From Pyrocephalus nanus (taxonomy: Eukaryota > Chordata > Aves > Passeriformes > Tyrannidae), in NCBI GenBank assembly GCA_038380795.1, contig CM076272.1, positions 3,353,001 to 3,417,000 on the forward strand: a DNA stretch of 64,000 nt. Direction: 5' to 3'. The notes below the pieces were generated by a model. That model saw only the letters and a program-made list of their open reading frames with translations. It was not told the origin of the DNA and made no database searches. Every line of letters begins with the position of its first letter. Positions within the stretch are counted from its first letter, which is position 1. Positions 1 through 12,110 of this stretch are shown here, one piece after another. The position numbers were made by a program, and so were the translations under genes.

Positions 1-2814
1 TGAGAACACTGTCCCTCCTCCTAGCTGAAGGAGGGGATGTGACACCCAACTCTACTCCCCCTCCTCAATCACTGGGGCCTCAGCTCAGAGGGCTTTTTTT
101 TTTTTTTTCCCCTCACAGGCAAACAAAGTGGAAAATTAATTCCTTTAGATAGCAAATGAGTTTAATAGAAATGGTGATGGAGTTACACTGTGCCAAGAAT
201 GTTAATCCGGTACCTGATGTGGCTGGACTCTCAAGCAGGGCAATGTGGGAGGAGGAAGGTTGCAATTAAGAGCAGAGGCATCAGGTCTGTGCCCAGACTG
301 TCCCCAGCTGCTCGTCACACCGAGCAGGATGGGACCCTGATCTCTTTTTCTACCAAGACTCAATACTCTAAGACAAGTGGTGACAGCTTGTTGGCCTTTG
401 CCCGTATCAGTGAATTTTGTACAGTGAAGTCCAGAAGAGAAGTGAGCTCCAGTACAGGGCAGGCTGGGAAGTGGCCCTGGCAGAGCCTTCTCTTGCAAAG
501 CCTGGGGCTCCCGGGTCACCAGGGACAGGATTTGTGTGCAAAATGGGAAAACCTGCCGTGTGGAGTGCGGCAGCTCTGCCAGCACACAGACAGCTCTGGA
601 GAGCATCCAGATCCACCCCAGGGCAGCCAGGATTTCAATCAAGGTCTTTGTAAACAGAGTTACACAAAAACAAGATGTGAATGTCCCTGCTTCTGCTGCT
701 CACTGAGAGGTGGCATGAGGCCAAGCCCGAGCTCCATCCCACGGCTGTGGAGCTGGCCATGGCATTTACACATCCCTTGGATTTGGCTTTGGGAGCGGCA
801 GGTTAAACAGAGAATGGGACACACAAGCTGCTGGAGCCACTTGCTGGACCTGCAGCTGCCCTCCCTTCTTAGGCAGACTCTGCTACCTCTGCAAATCTTC
901 ACCTGAGTGCAGCTTCCAGCCTCACCTCTCTGCTTCTCCTGCAACAGCCTGGTCTTGCTCCAGTCCCAGCCCAGGAGTGGGGGCATCAACTGGGACACCA
1001 GGGATGCTCCCCTTTCCTCAAAGCTTCTGCTGCCAAGGTGACACGTGTCCGAGTTCAATAAAGCCTTGCAAAGGTGGGCTGGCATTTGTCTGCACGTGGC
1101 TTTTTTACTCATCCTTTTCATCTGGGTAATTTATTCCCTCTTTCCCCAACACAGCTTTAATTGAGTTCACAGCAGGATCTCGGCACGGGAGCAAAGAACC
1201 AAACACCATCAGCTTCCCCAGGCAGGGACCCCGCAGAGAGCTACCAGGCAAGTGCTGTGCCTGGCCACATCCTGGCTCCTTGCACCCCACTGGGAATCTC
1301 CCGCCTGCCTTGGCAGCCTCCCAGGCAGGGCAGGAGCCAGTCAAGCTGCCCAGGCAGTGCAGTTCGGCACAAGCTGGGGCAAGTGACAGATAAACCTGGT
1401 GGGTCCCAATTCCCCCACCAGCTCCTGCCACGCTGCTCAGGATCAGGCCAAGAACAGTCACACTTGCACAGCCCACCTGCATCACCCCTTTTCCAAGCAG
1501 CCCTCCAGGAAGCAGGAGACTGTGGCAGGACACTCCCATGCACTAGGGCACGGAGGAGCAGGAGCTACTGCTGCTTTCCTCTCCACTCAGTCACCAGGAA
1601 AAGCCCACGCTTCTGCTGCCAGAGCATATTTGATTCTTCTGCTAACCTGACCTTATTTAGTTCATTATAAGCCCCCAGGACATTGCAACTGTAACTTAAA
1701 AGGAAAAAGAAAAAAAAAAAAAAAGCCTAACAAAAATACAAACCTTTTCTCTGATCAATAGTGCAGGCAACTGGAAAAGGTATAATTCAATTTGTCAGCA
1801 CACAGTTATTAGTTACTGTGATGGAGCCCTTTCTCCCAGCCCTGCTTCCCTCGATGCTCCTGATGCTGCTGTCCCCAGGGTAGGGAAGAAGCCCACAGTG
1901 TGACAGGGAACCAGGGAAGGGCTGAGCTCCAGCACAGCCACACAGGAGCTAATGGGGCTGTGAGCTGTGAGTCGAGGCTTTGCGGCACCTGGGAGAGGCA
2001 AAAGGCAGGGGGACACAGGATCCTGTATTAAAGGCAGTGGTGACTCTACCTCGTCCTTCCATCAGCTTTGCAAACTCCCTACCCTGGGCACACACAGTGT
2101 TTAGGGGTTCCCATACAACCATCCTCTTCTTGAAATGCCAGCGCTACTGCTCTTCCCAAGGATGTCAGTCCCGCCCTGCTGCAACCTTTTTGGATGCTAA
2201 TAAAGCCACATCCATCCTCAGCAAGAACTGCCCAGGGGACTGTCCCCAGCCTCATGTTCTAGAGCTCTCTGCTTCCCTTTCGCAAGGGATGGCAGGGACA
2301 GGAGCACAGCCGAAACAGGAGAGAGAGCCAGTGTCCCCAGAGGGCTCTGCTGTGGCCAGGGTGAGACCAGCAGGAAGGGAAACATGGCAGGGCAGGCATG
2401 GCCTCAGAAGGAATCAAGGAAACGAGGGGTCAGAGGCTTTGGGCAGCCTTATCACGTGCCTTCCATGGCTCTCCATCAGCATTCTAGGGGGAAATTACCT
2501 CCCACTGCTCCTGAGGGCAGTGCAAGAGGAGGGAAAAGATGCATGGCTATGGGTAGCTGAAAATACCAATGTCTTCTGCCTGTGCCAATCCTCCTTGCCC
2601 GTCCCTTGGCATGGTGTCTCATAGATTCCAAAATCCTGCCGTGGAGCCGAGTGTGCCCATCAGTCCCCACCACACTACTCGAACCCCTGAGAAAGAAGCA
2701 CTTGAAGCAACACAGCTCAGCTCCTTCCCCGCTCTCCTCCCCCACCTCCTTCACCAGGGAAACCTCCAGATACGCATCCAGAGATGTCTCTTTCCATTTG
2801 TTGATGTCGACAGG
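1..2814. other. Non-coding DNA, no gene recognised
   Basis: Open frames exist on both strands (the longest, at 190-906 on +, is 238 codons), but they overlap each other, have no recognisable domain and lack a convincing exon structure. A T-run lies near 93-109 and a 15-base A-run at 1710-1724. A short AT-rich patch at about 120-185 contains an octamer-like GCAAATGAG. I see no repeat family or RNA gene here. Confidence 0.6.
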
Positions 2815-3075
2815 CATATCACACACACATTCATTATTTAATCTACCTTTGAATTGGGCTAAATAGTTCTAACGATAATTACAGAGCATTTGTATTTATA
2901 GAAAACCGTCATGCACGATCTGCATCCACACGGATAACGCTGCTGTGATCTATAAATACGTAAGGGATGGTGTGGGAAGGCAGACGATGCTCCCAGCCGC
3001 CATGAAATGCAAAATGCACGGATGGCCTAACCACAAAGGGAGCTATTACGGCTCTCCTCCTTTGGATCACGCCAC
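2815..3075. promoter_or_regulatory. AT-rich, CpG-retaining block, possible conserved non-coding element
   Basis: Seen: the composition changes sharply from the surrounding GC-richer DNA to AT-rich sequence with TTTAAT, GATAATTA and two TATTTATAG/CTATAAATA-like motifs, yet many CpGs remain (around 2872, 2911-2940, 2958). Outside CpG islands, vertebrate CpGs decay quickly, so keeping them in AT-rich DNA suggests constraint. Inference: an enhancer-like conserved element. No alignment was possible, and the target gene is unknown. Confidence 0.3.
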
Positions 3076-5634
3076 AAACAGAGGGATGCACAGCTGAGCA
3101 GCCACACGGCATCCTAAGGAAAAGAATGGAGGCGGGGGCAGCGCTGCCAGTGGGGCACAGCGGGGCCAGGGCGGTGGCAAACCAGCTCCAGGGATGCAGG
3201 ATGGGGAGGGGATCAAGGGGAGCAGGAGCAGAGCAAAATGGGATGCGCTCTGTGCTGCCTGGCACAAAGTCTCAGAGCCGTGGAAGAGGAGCAGAGTGAG
3301 AGTTGAGGAGCTGCAGGGCAGGGGAGAAGGGAGAGAGAGAGGATTCACTGTTCCTCTCCCCACAGCAATAAAAGTTTTACAGCGGCGTAGCCAGCTCTTA
3401 TGATTTTATTGCCAGCATTACAGAGGTAGAGTTTCTCCAAGCCCCAGCCCCTGGAGTCACATTAAGACACAGGAAGCTTGGCTTTCATTAGAAACTGAGG
3501 GGAAAGGAGAGAGGCCCAGCACTCCTGCCTGGAGAACATGGAAACACCAGGCTCCAACTCCAGGCAGCAAATAAAAGGAAGCCAATGTTTTAATATTTAC
3601 TTGTTTTTAAAATAACCTTATGCCTCTGGAGTGGAGGTGTGCAAAGAGCAGGGAGCTGGGCAGCTCCATGATTTGGAACAACTCATGCAGGCAGGGTTAG
3701 TACTACCTTGGGAAGAATCTCTGTGCACGTCCCTGTGGTCCCTGTCCTTGCCTCCACAAAATTCTTTTGGTGTGTCTCAGGCTTTAATTCCCCACTGGCA
3801 GGGAATCCCAGCTCAGGTGTGATGAAGAGACACCCAAAGCGAGCCACGAAGCCATTTTACAGGTGAGCTCACGCTCAAGGAGCGCAGGACCATATGGAAT
3901 GCTGCCCAGAGCCATGGGATTGGTGTGCTGCCTATTCCCACACATGCACACACACAAATTATGAGTACTTCTATTGCATTAGTGCCTGGAAATTTCATTC
4001 CAGTCATAACCCATTCAGGGAGATATTGCACAGATACAGACCAAGCAGCTTTTTTTTTTTTTTTTTCCTAGAGAGAAAAGCTGTTTTTCTCTGCATATTG
4101 GTTTAAAGCTAACACTGCCAGAGGCTGCACACACCTGAGTAATGGCCTATGACCATGCCAGTGAGGGAGTGAGAGATGTCAGCACAGTGCCCAGGCTCAC
4201 TGGCTTTGAAATTTCCTTTTCCTGCCCCTGTAATGGATCTACCCAACCCTTTTTTGCAGAGACCATCCTGCACAGGAGGAAGAGTCCAATCTGGGCCCAT
4301 GTTTCTTCAGTTTGGGGCTTTACATTGCCTGTTTCCCACTGCTAACTTACAAGCAAATATTTAGCCACCTGGAAGTCCTGTCCAGTGGGCAGCAAAGCAA
4401 ACTGTTTGGTTTTGCTGCAGAAAGGGTGAAGCTGACATTAAACTTCTTTCCCCAAGTGCTGGGCACCCCCTTCTGACACGGTTTCCACCATTTGGCAAAC
4501 CGCTCCTCTGCCATCTGCCTGAAGAACTCTCCAAAGGGCACGGAGCCTGCTAAATATAGCCAAGAAGCTTAGCAAACATTTTCAGTCAGTCTGAGAAGAC
4601 TTCTCCCAAAGTTACATCTTCCCCACCCCATCTCCCTTGCCTGTGACGTCTCAGATATCCTTAAACTACCTCTGCGTTTTTCAGTCCCATTTCCTCTTTG
4701 GAGTCTTTCTCTTCCCTATTCCCTTCTCACTACCACTCTTCACCTCTACTTTTACAGTTGATTTCTCCTAACACTTCCCTTCACGCTTGGAGGAGGGCTC
4801 TAGATGATGCCAATGCTCCTTTCCCAGCCCACGGATCCCCAGATGCAGAGAGGGAGATCACACAGCCCGTGGGCTGACTCTGCATTTGCTTCTCCACGAC
4901 CAACTTCTGCATGCAACACCCCTACTCTCACCCCCTCTTGTCCATGTGGGGCCTTGCTGACAGCTCCCACACACATGGGGGCACACCGTGTCTGTGTGGG
5001 TGACCCTCTCTTTGGTGACCCACTACCAGCTGGTGCCAGGCAAGAGGCTGATTTTTCCAGTGCTGTGTGAAAATCCACCACCTCAGTAGCCTACCTTCTG
5101 TCTGAAATGAAGTACAGGCAGTTCCACAAGCCCCCACCTTCACACCTATTCACAGCTTAGCAGTCCCTTACTCCCTTTTCCAGGAAGGCACAAGGCCAGC
5201 TGCCTCCTCCTGGCCCAGTTTTAACCTTTCCCACTAAGAACAGGGACCAGAAACAGCATATCCCTCGTGGCACCTCTGGCCTGCAAAAAATGAGGAAACC
5301 TACTGTAGGGTCGGGCTGAACCACATTTACAGACTTCAGGCAGCTTGATCCCATCATGTCTGTTCCCCAGAGAAGAAAGAGCCGTCTACTTGTGTTTTAT
5401 CACAGCAAACAAACTAAGCACAGAGAGAGACAAACAAGCACCCAGCATCCTGGGCATGGACAAGCTTGGCATGAAGACAGCCCTTGCTGCTGTAGGGGGC
5501 TGTTAACAGTGTACTTTCCTCCTTAGGAGAGTAGAGAAAGGGAAAAAAAACAAAGGAAGAAAACCCACACAAAAACAAACCTCCTTTAACAACGAACTCT
5601 TGTGTTCAGTCAGATGTAAAAGACAGGAAAAGGA
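3076..5634. other. Non-coding DNA, nothing recognised
   Basis: No gene, RNA or repeat family is visible. A 17-base T-run lies at 4050-4066. A segment ending in CAG|GTGAGC near 3862 has an acceptor-like CAG about 80 bases upstream, but its pyrimidine tract is poor, so it is not called an exon. A short AT-rich stretch at about 3580-3620 (TTTTAATATTTACTTG) is unexplained. Confidence 0.55.
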
Positions 5635-5687
5635 GGGGGGGGGAGAGAGAGAAGGAGTGAGAGAGAGAGAGAGAGAGAGGGAGAGAC
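5635..5687 (+). repeat. GA-rich microsatellite
   Basis: A G-run of about ten bases passes into an imperfect (GA)n tract with a pure stretch of roughly ten dinucleotides in the middle. It is a simple sequence repeat, probably polymorphic in length. Confidence 0.9.
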
Positions 5688-8527
5688 AATAGAAGACAGA
5701 TTACAATTTCCTCTTCAAATATTTATTTTCAGGTCTGCCTTGGAGTGCTGCTTATTGAGATATAGAGCCTTACTGTGCTGCAGCTTGTAAGCTCCTGCTG
5801 CACGTGTTCACGGCACTGCCTTATCTGCACGGCTGGAGCCACTGGGAATTCCCATAAGCCCAGTGGCAGACCCCACAGAGGGCAGCTCTCCTTGGGGTCC
5901 CCTCACCCCCAGGCATCCCACCATGCTCTCCAGTTCTCCATTCTGAGTCCAGCACCAGGCATCTGAGGACTTTACCTCCTCCAGGTGCTGTGCTGGACTC
6001 TACCTGGGACCTCAGAACACACAATTCAGCTCCAAGCCTCGCTTTCTGGCCAAGACACAAGACAGCCTTGGAGGCAGGGCCCTGAACGGGCACTCCTAGA
6101 TATTTTGAACTCCCTCAGTACTTGTCCCGATGCCCTCAGGGCAGCAGAGGTGCCCTACATGGATATGGGAGATTCTTCAGCCAGCTACGCAGGTAAACTG
6201 AAAATAGTGACCAAGCAAGGTGGTAGGGAGCACCAGCCTGCTGGAAGTGACATATCTTGGAAGAGATCCAGAGCTGACATCCTGATCACAGACAGCAATT
6301 AAGAAATTAAGCCATCAGAGAGGCTTTTTGGGAGGGGTGAGTGTCTGTGGTTTGGTCAGATGCCAGAGTAGGTCAGTAACATTTGTCCTTGCTGCAGATG
6401 GAGATCCTCCTCCGCTCCTGATCCCAACACAGTGGCACAGCTCCCTCCTCCCAGCACCACACACCACAGAGGAGGCACAGTGGCAAAGAGGGAGAACATC
6501 TTGACTCTGCAAGGCAGTGACAGTGGGGAGAAGGGCTGGACAGAAACCACCTGGAGAACTTGGACTTGGCAAAAGCAGCTTCACCTGCCCCTGCACTACA
6601 ACCCTCAGCTACAGCACATCCCTTCTGCAGGGAAGGATGGGAACCTTCAGCAATGCCCCCAGAGCAGATGCCAGGGGCTGTTCCCCATGAGTCCTGTGTC
6701 CTCTGGGCAAGAGAAAGATTGTGGAAAGGACAGCCACGCCCAGGGTATGCTGCCATGGGCCACACAGTGCTGCATGTGGTGCATCCAGATCAGTCCTCGG
6801 AGTGAAGAGCGAAAGCAGAAAGCACCCCATCCATTATCTGAACCACTGCCATCCTCCAAATGATGGAGCCTGTGGGTCATGGGGAAAGTCATTCACTCAG
6901 CTAGAATCCCTGATTATTCCCATCTCCTGCACAGCTCAGCTTCACCTACCAGGTACCAGAAACCAGGACAGCCACAGAGCACCTGCCCTGCAACAAGCTC
7001 ACAGGCTCTTGCTGACCACTAAATTACACGTCTTGAAACCAAAAAAACTGTGTTTCCTTCTCTAAAACACTGTGCTGGGAACCCCGTGGAGAGAACCATG
7101 GTGTCACACACCTAAATGGGATGGACTCACCCCCACACCTCTCCTGAAGCAGCACACACAGCTCTGGCACCACGGGCACTGTGTCCTCCTCCCCACCTTG
7201 TCTCTCAGCGATTTTCCTCTTGCACCCTCCCACCCCAGCCTCATGTGCCCGTGTGTGCACTTGCACGCCTGCAGCCACACACAGACAGCTTCCTCTCCGT
7301 GCTGGGCCTAAGAAATATTGATTTCTTTCCCCCCTGCAATATTTCGCTTGGCTGAGCAGATTTAGAATTGAAGAGTCAGACTCTGCCTAGAGACCAGAAC
7401 CATATTTAATTCCACGGTTTAAGAAGCCCCAGAGCAGGTTATTCTTATTTTAAACTACCAGTACATTTAAAAGCAAGTGACATTTTGGGGGGGTGGGGTG
7501 GGAGATGGCTGGTGCCCTCTGCCTTGGTCTAGCCAGCACTGGGAAGAGTTTTGCAGCTCCACTGCCACTGCACCCCTACAGCCCCATCAGCTGCTCTGCC
7601 CGCACCAGTGAGAGGCGAGGGGTGGTGCCAAGCTCACCAGCAAAGCCCAGGAGACCTGCTTCCATGTCTTTCTAACCAAGGAGAAATGAGAGGAATAGGA
7701 GAAAGAGGAAAGGCAAGGTGTGAAAAACCTCTGATGAAAATTGCTCAGTGCATTGAGGTTTTGGGATTCATATTGCCTGTTCCTGTACTGGGCTCTGCTC
7801 ATGGAGCCAAGCCCTCAGGAAGGAGCAATTTGCAGACAGAGAACAAAGATGTGGTGCCTTGGCCAGAGGATGATCCCTCACAGTGCTGCTGGAGGGCAGA
7901 GCTGTACACATCCACCTCCCAGAAAAGTTGCTCTAAGTCAAGACAACCACTGCTCTCCAGAGCTCCCAAACACGCAGCCTCAGCAGAGATTTCTAGAGGA
8001 GATGCAACAGATTTTTAAGGGAGAAGGGGGGAAATATGATAGCAAAGGCTTGCCCAAAACATCTGTGAACCTCTGCCAGGTTTAAGGGGATGGGCAGAGC
8101 GTGTCTGCTACCCAACACAGCAGCAGAGAAAAGCCAGGTGTCCCCAGGGTGAAGGGTTCAGCTCAACAGGATGGGGTCCAGGTGAGATAAATCCTGACAA
8201 GAAAGAGGTGGAGGTATGCTGGAAAACACAAAAGGAAACACAGCTCCCTACACACTGCTCACCTCCCCATACCACATCTCTAGGGGCTCACAGCACGGGT
8301 TCAGCTCCACTGCTGTCACCCTGCCCTGGCTAAGGTGGTCTGAGCACACAAACATCCACTGTCCCCTCTGCCCTGAGGCACTATCTCCAGGTCCCTGCCA
8401 TGCCCAGCCACCCAGTCATCCCCAGTGGCCCTGCAACATGCCCACAAAGTGACAGGCAAAGAGATGCTCTTCACAGCCTCTAAATAATGAAGATACCGGC
8501 TGCCAGACACCTCGAGGGTGCCCTGGT
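5688..8527. other. Non-coding DNA, nothing recognised
   Basis: Many short overlapping open frames occur on both strands, none with a recognisable domain. The base composition is even and moderately GC-rich. I see no transposon ends, RNA genes or tandem arrays. Confidence 0.6.
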
Positions 8528-8555
8528 ACATGTGTGTCCACGTGTACACACATGT
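8528..8555. repeat. Perfect inverted repeat with a central E-box
   Basis: ACATGTGTGT at 8528-8537 is the exact reverse complement of ACACACATGT at 8546-8555. The 8-base spacer contains the palindromic E-box CACGTG at 8539-8544. The arms are alternating purine/pyrimidine, which also favours Z-DNA. It could be a binding site for bHLH factors or a chance derivative of a CA/TG repeat. Confidence 0.6.
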
Positions 8556-8976
8556 CACTGAGCAGAAAGGGAGTACTGACATGACTGAGTGCTGCTCCCA
8601 GGGCTCCCACCGTGGGCTGCAGCGAGCTCCTGGGGCTGCTGCTGCTGCTCACGCTGAGCAGGCAGAGCACCAGAGAGCTGTTCCTCGGGCTGGGAGACAA
8701 GCCTAGCAGGACTGTGGTTTGCGCTCCCGGGAGCTACAATTCAGCAGGAGCCATGATTCACAGCAGGGCGAGCTGCGGGCTCCCAGGGGCCGGGGATGAA
8801 GGCGGCCCTGGGGGCTGCGGTGGGGGCTCAGGACAGCTGTGGTGCAGGGAGATGGAGCACCAACCGCAGCAGCCATGCATTAGCTCTCTGTGGTCAGCTG
8901 TGACACAACACGTCCTTAGCTGCGGCATTGTATTTTGACTGAAGCAGACAGGCAGCAGAATGAAAATGGATCCTTT
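8556..8976. other. GC-richer non-coding stretch with a CTG run
   Basis: Around 8612-8670 the plus strand reads like a hydrophobic leader because of a CTG run, but the frame opens with GTG rather than ATG and continues into low-complexity glycine-rich residues. No downstream exon fits. I treat it as chance. The stretch may form the GC-rich upstream side of the TATA-like motif at 8977. Confidence 0.4.
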
Positions 8977-9060
8977 TATATAAGCTCCCCCACAAGCTGT
9001 AACAGCTTCTTGACGTCTTTGTCCAGCTCTGCTCCTCGCTGGTGCCTCGCGTACGGGGCA
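8977..9060 (+). promoter_or_regulatory. TATA-like motif and possible core promoter
   Basis: TATATAAG at 8977-8984 matches the TATA-box consensus. It is followed by a C-rich patch and then several CpGs at about 9014-9055. Upstream is GC-rich. A start about 30 bases downstream would lie near 9010. I see no downstream coding exon, so any transcript would be non-coding or the match is by chance. Confidence 0.2.
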
Positions 9061-10639
9061 AGCTGAGATTGCACAGGGATGGCAAACTGCTCCCAGCCCT
9101 AAAAGCATCCAGTCGGGCAATGGGATGACATCCCACAGGGAGACAAGCAGAGTGTGCCCTGCCCAGGAACGTGACAAGAAGCCTGATGGCTTGGACCTGG
9201 TGCTCAGATGGCCAGTGCTAAAGGCTGTGGGGTATCAACACCATAGGGCTCCCCAACACAAAGGGGAGCTTAAACTCAAGCTCATCTACCTGGATAATAC
9301 CAGGCACAGGCAGCTCCAGCAAGACTTGGTGACTTCAGTACACAACAGGGCCAGGGCTGCTGTGAGTTTGGATCCAAGGAGGTCACATCTGGCAGGCCAT
9401 GTAGTGACCCACCGTGTCTGGGGAAGGGTCTGAGTGAAGAGAAGACAGCCAAGACAGAACAGGAGGAATGGAAGAGCACAATCAGCTGTGGTAAGAGCCA
9501 AGGCTGCAAAAGCATGTTACCACTAGTGTAATTATTATTGCAATTATTATTTTTTCATATTTTTGACCATTCAGTAAGAATTTGCTTAAGAGAAGAAGAT
9601 ATTTTCTGTTAAATGTTGGTGAATCTAAAACAGAGACAAGCACAGCGACATTTCACTTTACACCTGGACATTTCCATGGATTAACCCAGTTCTTTAAAAT
9701 AAAAACTTTCCAACCAGAGTTTTCTTTCCAAAGGAAAGTAGCAACTACTTCACAGAGAAAACAGCACAGTGAAACCCTGGGACATTTTTCTTTTTTTGGG
9801 GGTGTTTTTCAAACAAACACTTCAGCAGAACAGAGGCAAGTCTCCTCCATTTCCCATCCACCCAGAATATAGGCAATAAATACCCATCATGAAACAGCTT
9901 TAAAGAACAAAGAGTATGTAAGGACAAAGTTGGGATGAATTAAAAATAAGTATATAAAAATAACAAAAAGCCATTGCAATTAACCAAACTGTTAAACGAA
10001 TAAAAAAAGGTATTAAAGTTTCCTGAATGTCAAGTTGACACAGTTTTTTTTACGTTCAGGCAAGGAAATGAGTCCCTTGAGTAAATCTCCCCGCTCCAGG
10101 GCTGGGCATTAAAGGCGTTCTGGTGGATGTTGCAGGCCTAGGTCCCTTTGATCTGGGCTGCTGGATGCAGCACACATCTCCCAGTCCTGGCTGCCCCACG
10201 GGGATGGCACAGCAGGGCTGGCCAAAGCCAGGGCTCTTTGTGGAGAGGAGAGCTGAGCCACTCCAGCACCATCCAAATGGCACCAAGTGTGTCTTTCTAT
10301 CAGGGTGCCTTTGCATCCCGCCTTGCTGTCTCTCCTCCAAGTAGGGCAAAGCAGCAGAGCTGCTCTCTGTCACACCTCCACTTTCACCTCTCCCGCAGGC
10401 ACCAGCAGCAATTCTCCCTCTCTGGGGAAAGCATCTTTCTTTAGTAGCATGTTACCTGTCAAAGGCTCTTCCCTCAGCACCTCCTGAAGCGAGTGAAACC
10501 TTTCTTTTTGGGAATGAGGGGAATGCTCCCTCCTGTGGCAAACAAAGCCAGCCCTGCTCCCCATCGTGAGGAGCCCCAAGGGTGGCCTGGCGCTCTCACT
10601 CCCCACACCTACAAAGCAAACATCCAGCCACTCAGAAGC
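9061..10639. other. Non-coding DNA with AT-rich blocks
   Basis: No gene is visible. 9525-9560 is rich in ATTATT. 9935-10060 is strongly AT-rich and includes an imperfect hairpin, whose CCTGAATGTCAA arm pairs approximately with TTTACGTTCAGG about 30 bases later. The AT-rich block could be regulatory or simply unconstrained. Confidence 0.5.
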
Positions 10640-10920
10640 ACCATGTGGGTCAGTGACATTATTTCATGGCTGCAAGGTCATTTATGGGAAATAACTACAG
10701 ATCCAGAGATGTGTGTTGTATGTATTTCTGGAATTCTCCTGCTCTTTGTATACAGTAATAAATATATAATCCAGGAATTTAACCAGTGCAGTACCAACAG
10801 GCCTATCAAAGGAAGCAATTTGTCCCAGACAATTGCCTGAACTGCCTCTGATGTCGCTGTCTTGCCACGACAGTAAGAGTCTCTTAAGTGTCCTGAAACT
10901 GTGCTACGAGCTCCCCAGTG
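10640..10920. promoter_or_regulatory. Possible conserved non-coding element
   Basis: An AT-rich, non-repetitive block with sites such as TGTATACAGTAATAAATATATAATCC in pieces, CAATTTGTCCCAGACAATTG (a near palindrome at 10818-10837) and GACAGTAAGAG. It lacks simple repeats, which separates it from the low-complexity AT patches elsewhere. Its regulatory role is inferred from texture only. Confidence 0.28.
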
Positions 10921-11884
10921 CTCTCACCTCCACCTTCCCTCCTCTCCCTCGAGCTCCTTCGCGTGTTTCTCCAGTAAAACACTCTCTTACGCAAATAAAC
11001 AGGCAGGGAGGCACAAAAGGCATTTTGTCTAGGATTTTAACACAACCACGTATTTCTCATTCAAATATTCAGCTGTATCCTTCAGAGATCAAAAGCACAG
11101 CACTGAAATGAGGCGAAGCACGAACATCCCAAGCCAATAGCTCAAACTTCCCTTTCATTCCTCTTCTGTCTGAGAAAGCAGATGAGAAATCCATCACCCC
11201 CACCACGGTAGCTTCCAGGTGTCACAGACCCAGGGTGCCTGTGTGCACAGGTACAGCTCTGTCACATCACCCATCTCCTTACCAAGCCCTGCACAGCCAG
11301 AGACTACATTAATGGTCATTAAAGCCTTTATGAGTGATGTCTGCACAACCAGCAGGCGATCCAGGTGCTGTGAGGTCTCCAGAGACATGCAAGTGGGGCT
11401 GGCACATCCTAGACCAACTAGAGAAAGCTTGCTGCTCCCAGACCTGGGGTCTGGCCCAAGGAAGGGTCACCACATGCTGCACCAGCACCCAGAGAAGCCA
11501 TGGCTCACTACACAGGGAGGAAGAAGGTGCAGCCATGCTGCTTCTCTCACGAGCAGCATCCTCCAGTGCTGGAGCATCCCTGCCACCTTCACACACTGGA
11601 GCTATGTAGGGAGCATGAATGGATGAAGTAGTGCAACCCTGCCCCAAAACACATTCACAAGGCCCCCCTGCACCCCCACGTTTCAGCCAGAGACCACGCC
11701 TGCCAGTCTGTACTGCTCCACAGGCTCAGGTTTGTTAACAAGGACCAGCTTTCCTCCATAACCACCTCCATGACTCCAGCCCTCATTCCACCTTGGACAG
11801 CCTTTCCCCATGGGGACATACTGGGGCAACCAGGGCTGAGCCCCAACAGCCATCTGGTCCTCTCTCCACCTCACTGAGGACGGT
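10921..11884. other. Non-coding DNA, nothing recognised
   Basis: Overlapping chance open frames occur on both strands. No domain, repeat family or RNA gene is visible. Confidence 0.55.
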
Positions 11885-12110
11885 GCTCAGCACGAGCCAT
11901 GGGCTTTGGCACGTTTACTGTATAATATATGAACTCATACCAGTTTTATAAGCCCCTTCTGGCTCGAATCACATTGTAATTCTGAACAGTCTTAAACTCA
12001 TTTAAATCCTAATAAAAACACTGCCCTGCATTTGCATTCGCTGCTCGCTTGTCCCTGCAGCCGCTGTGAGAGCGGTTCCCGTGGAATTGATAATGCTTGG
12101 GATGCTGCAC
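11885..12110. promoter_or_regulatory. AT-rich block with retained CpGs, possible conserved element
   Basis: Motifs include TGTATAATATATGAAC, a homeodomain-like TTGTAATTC, ATTTAAATCCTAATAAAA, TTTGCATTCG (octamer-like) and GAATTGATAATGC, with CpGs at about 11911, 11964, 12040-12070. The mix of AT-rich sites and surviving CpGs resembles vertebrate developmental enhancers. This is inference without alignment. Confidence 0.3.

Noticed and set aside
190..906. 238-codon open frame on +
   Set aside because: No recognisable domain, overlaps other open frames on both strands and lacks splice or promoter context. Chance frame in GC-rich DNA.
8612..8938. Leader-peptide-like frame on + with a leucine run
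   Set aside because: Starts with GTG, the leucines come from a CTG run, and the rest is low-complexity glycine-rich sequence with no matching exon.
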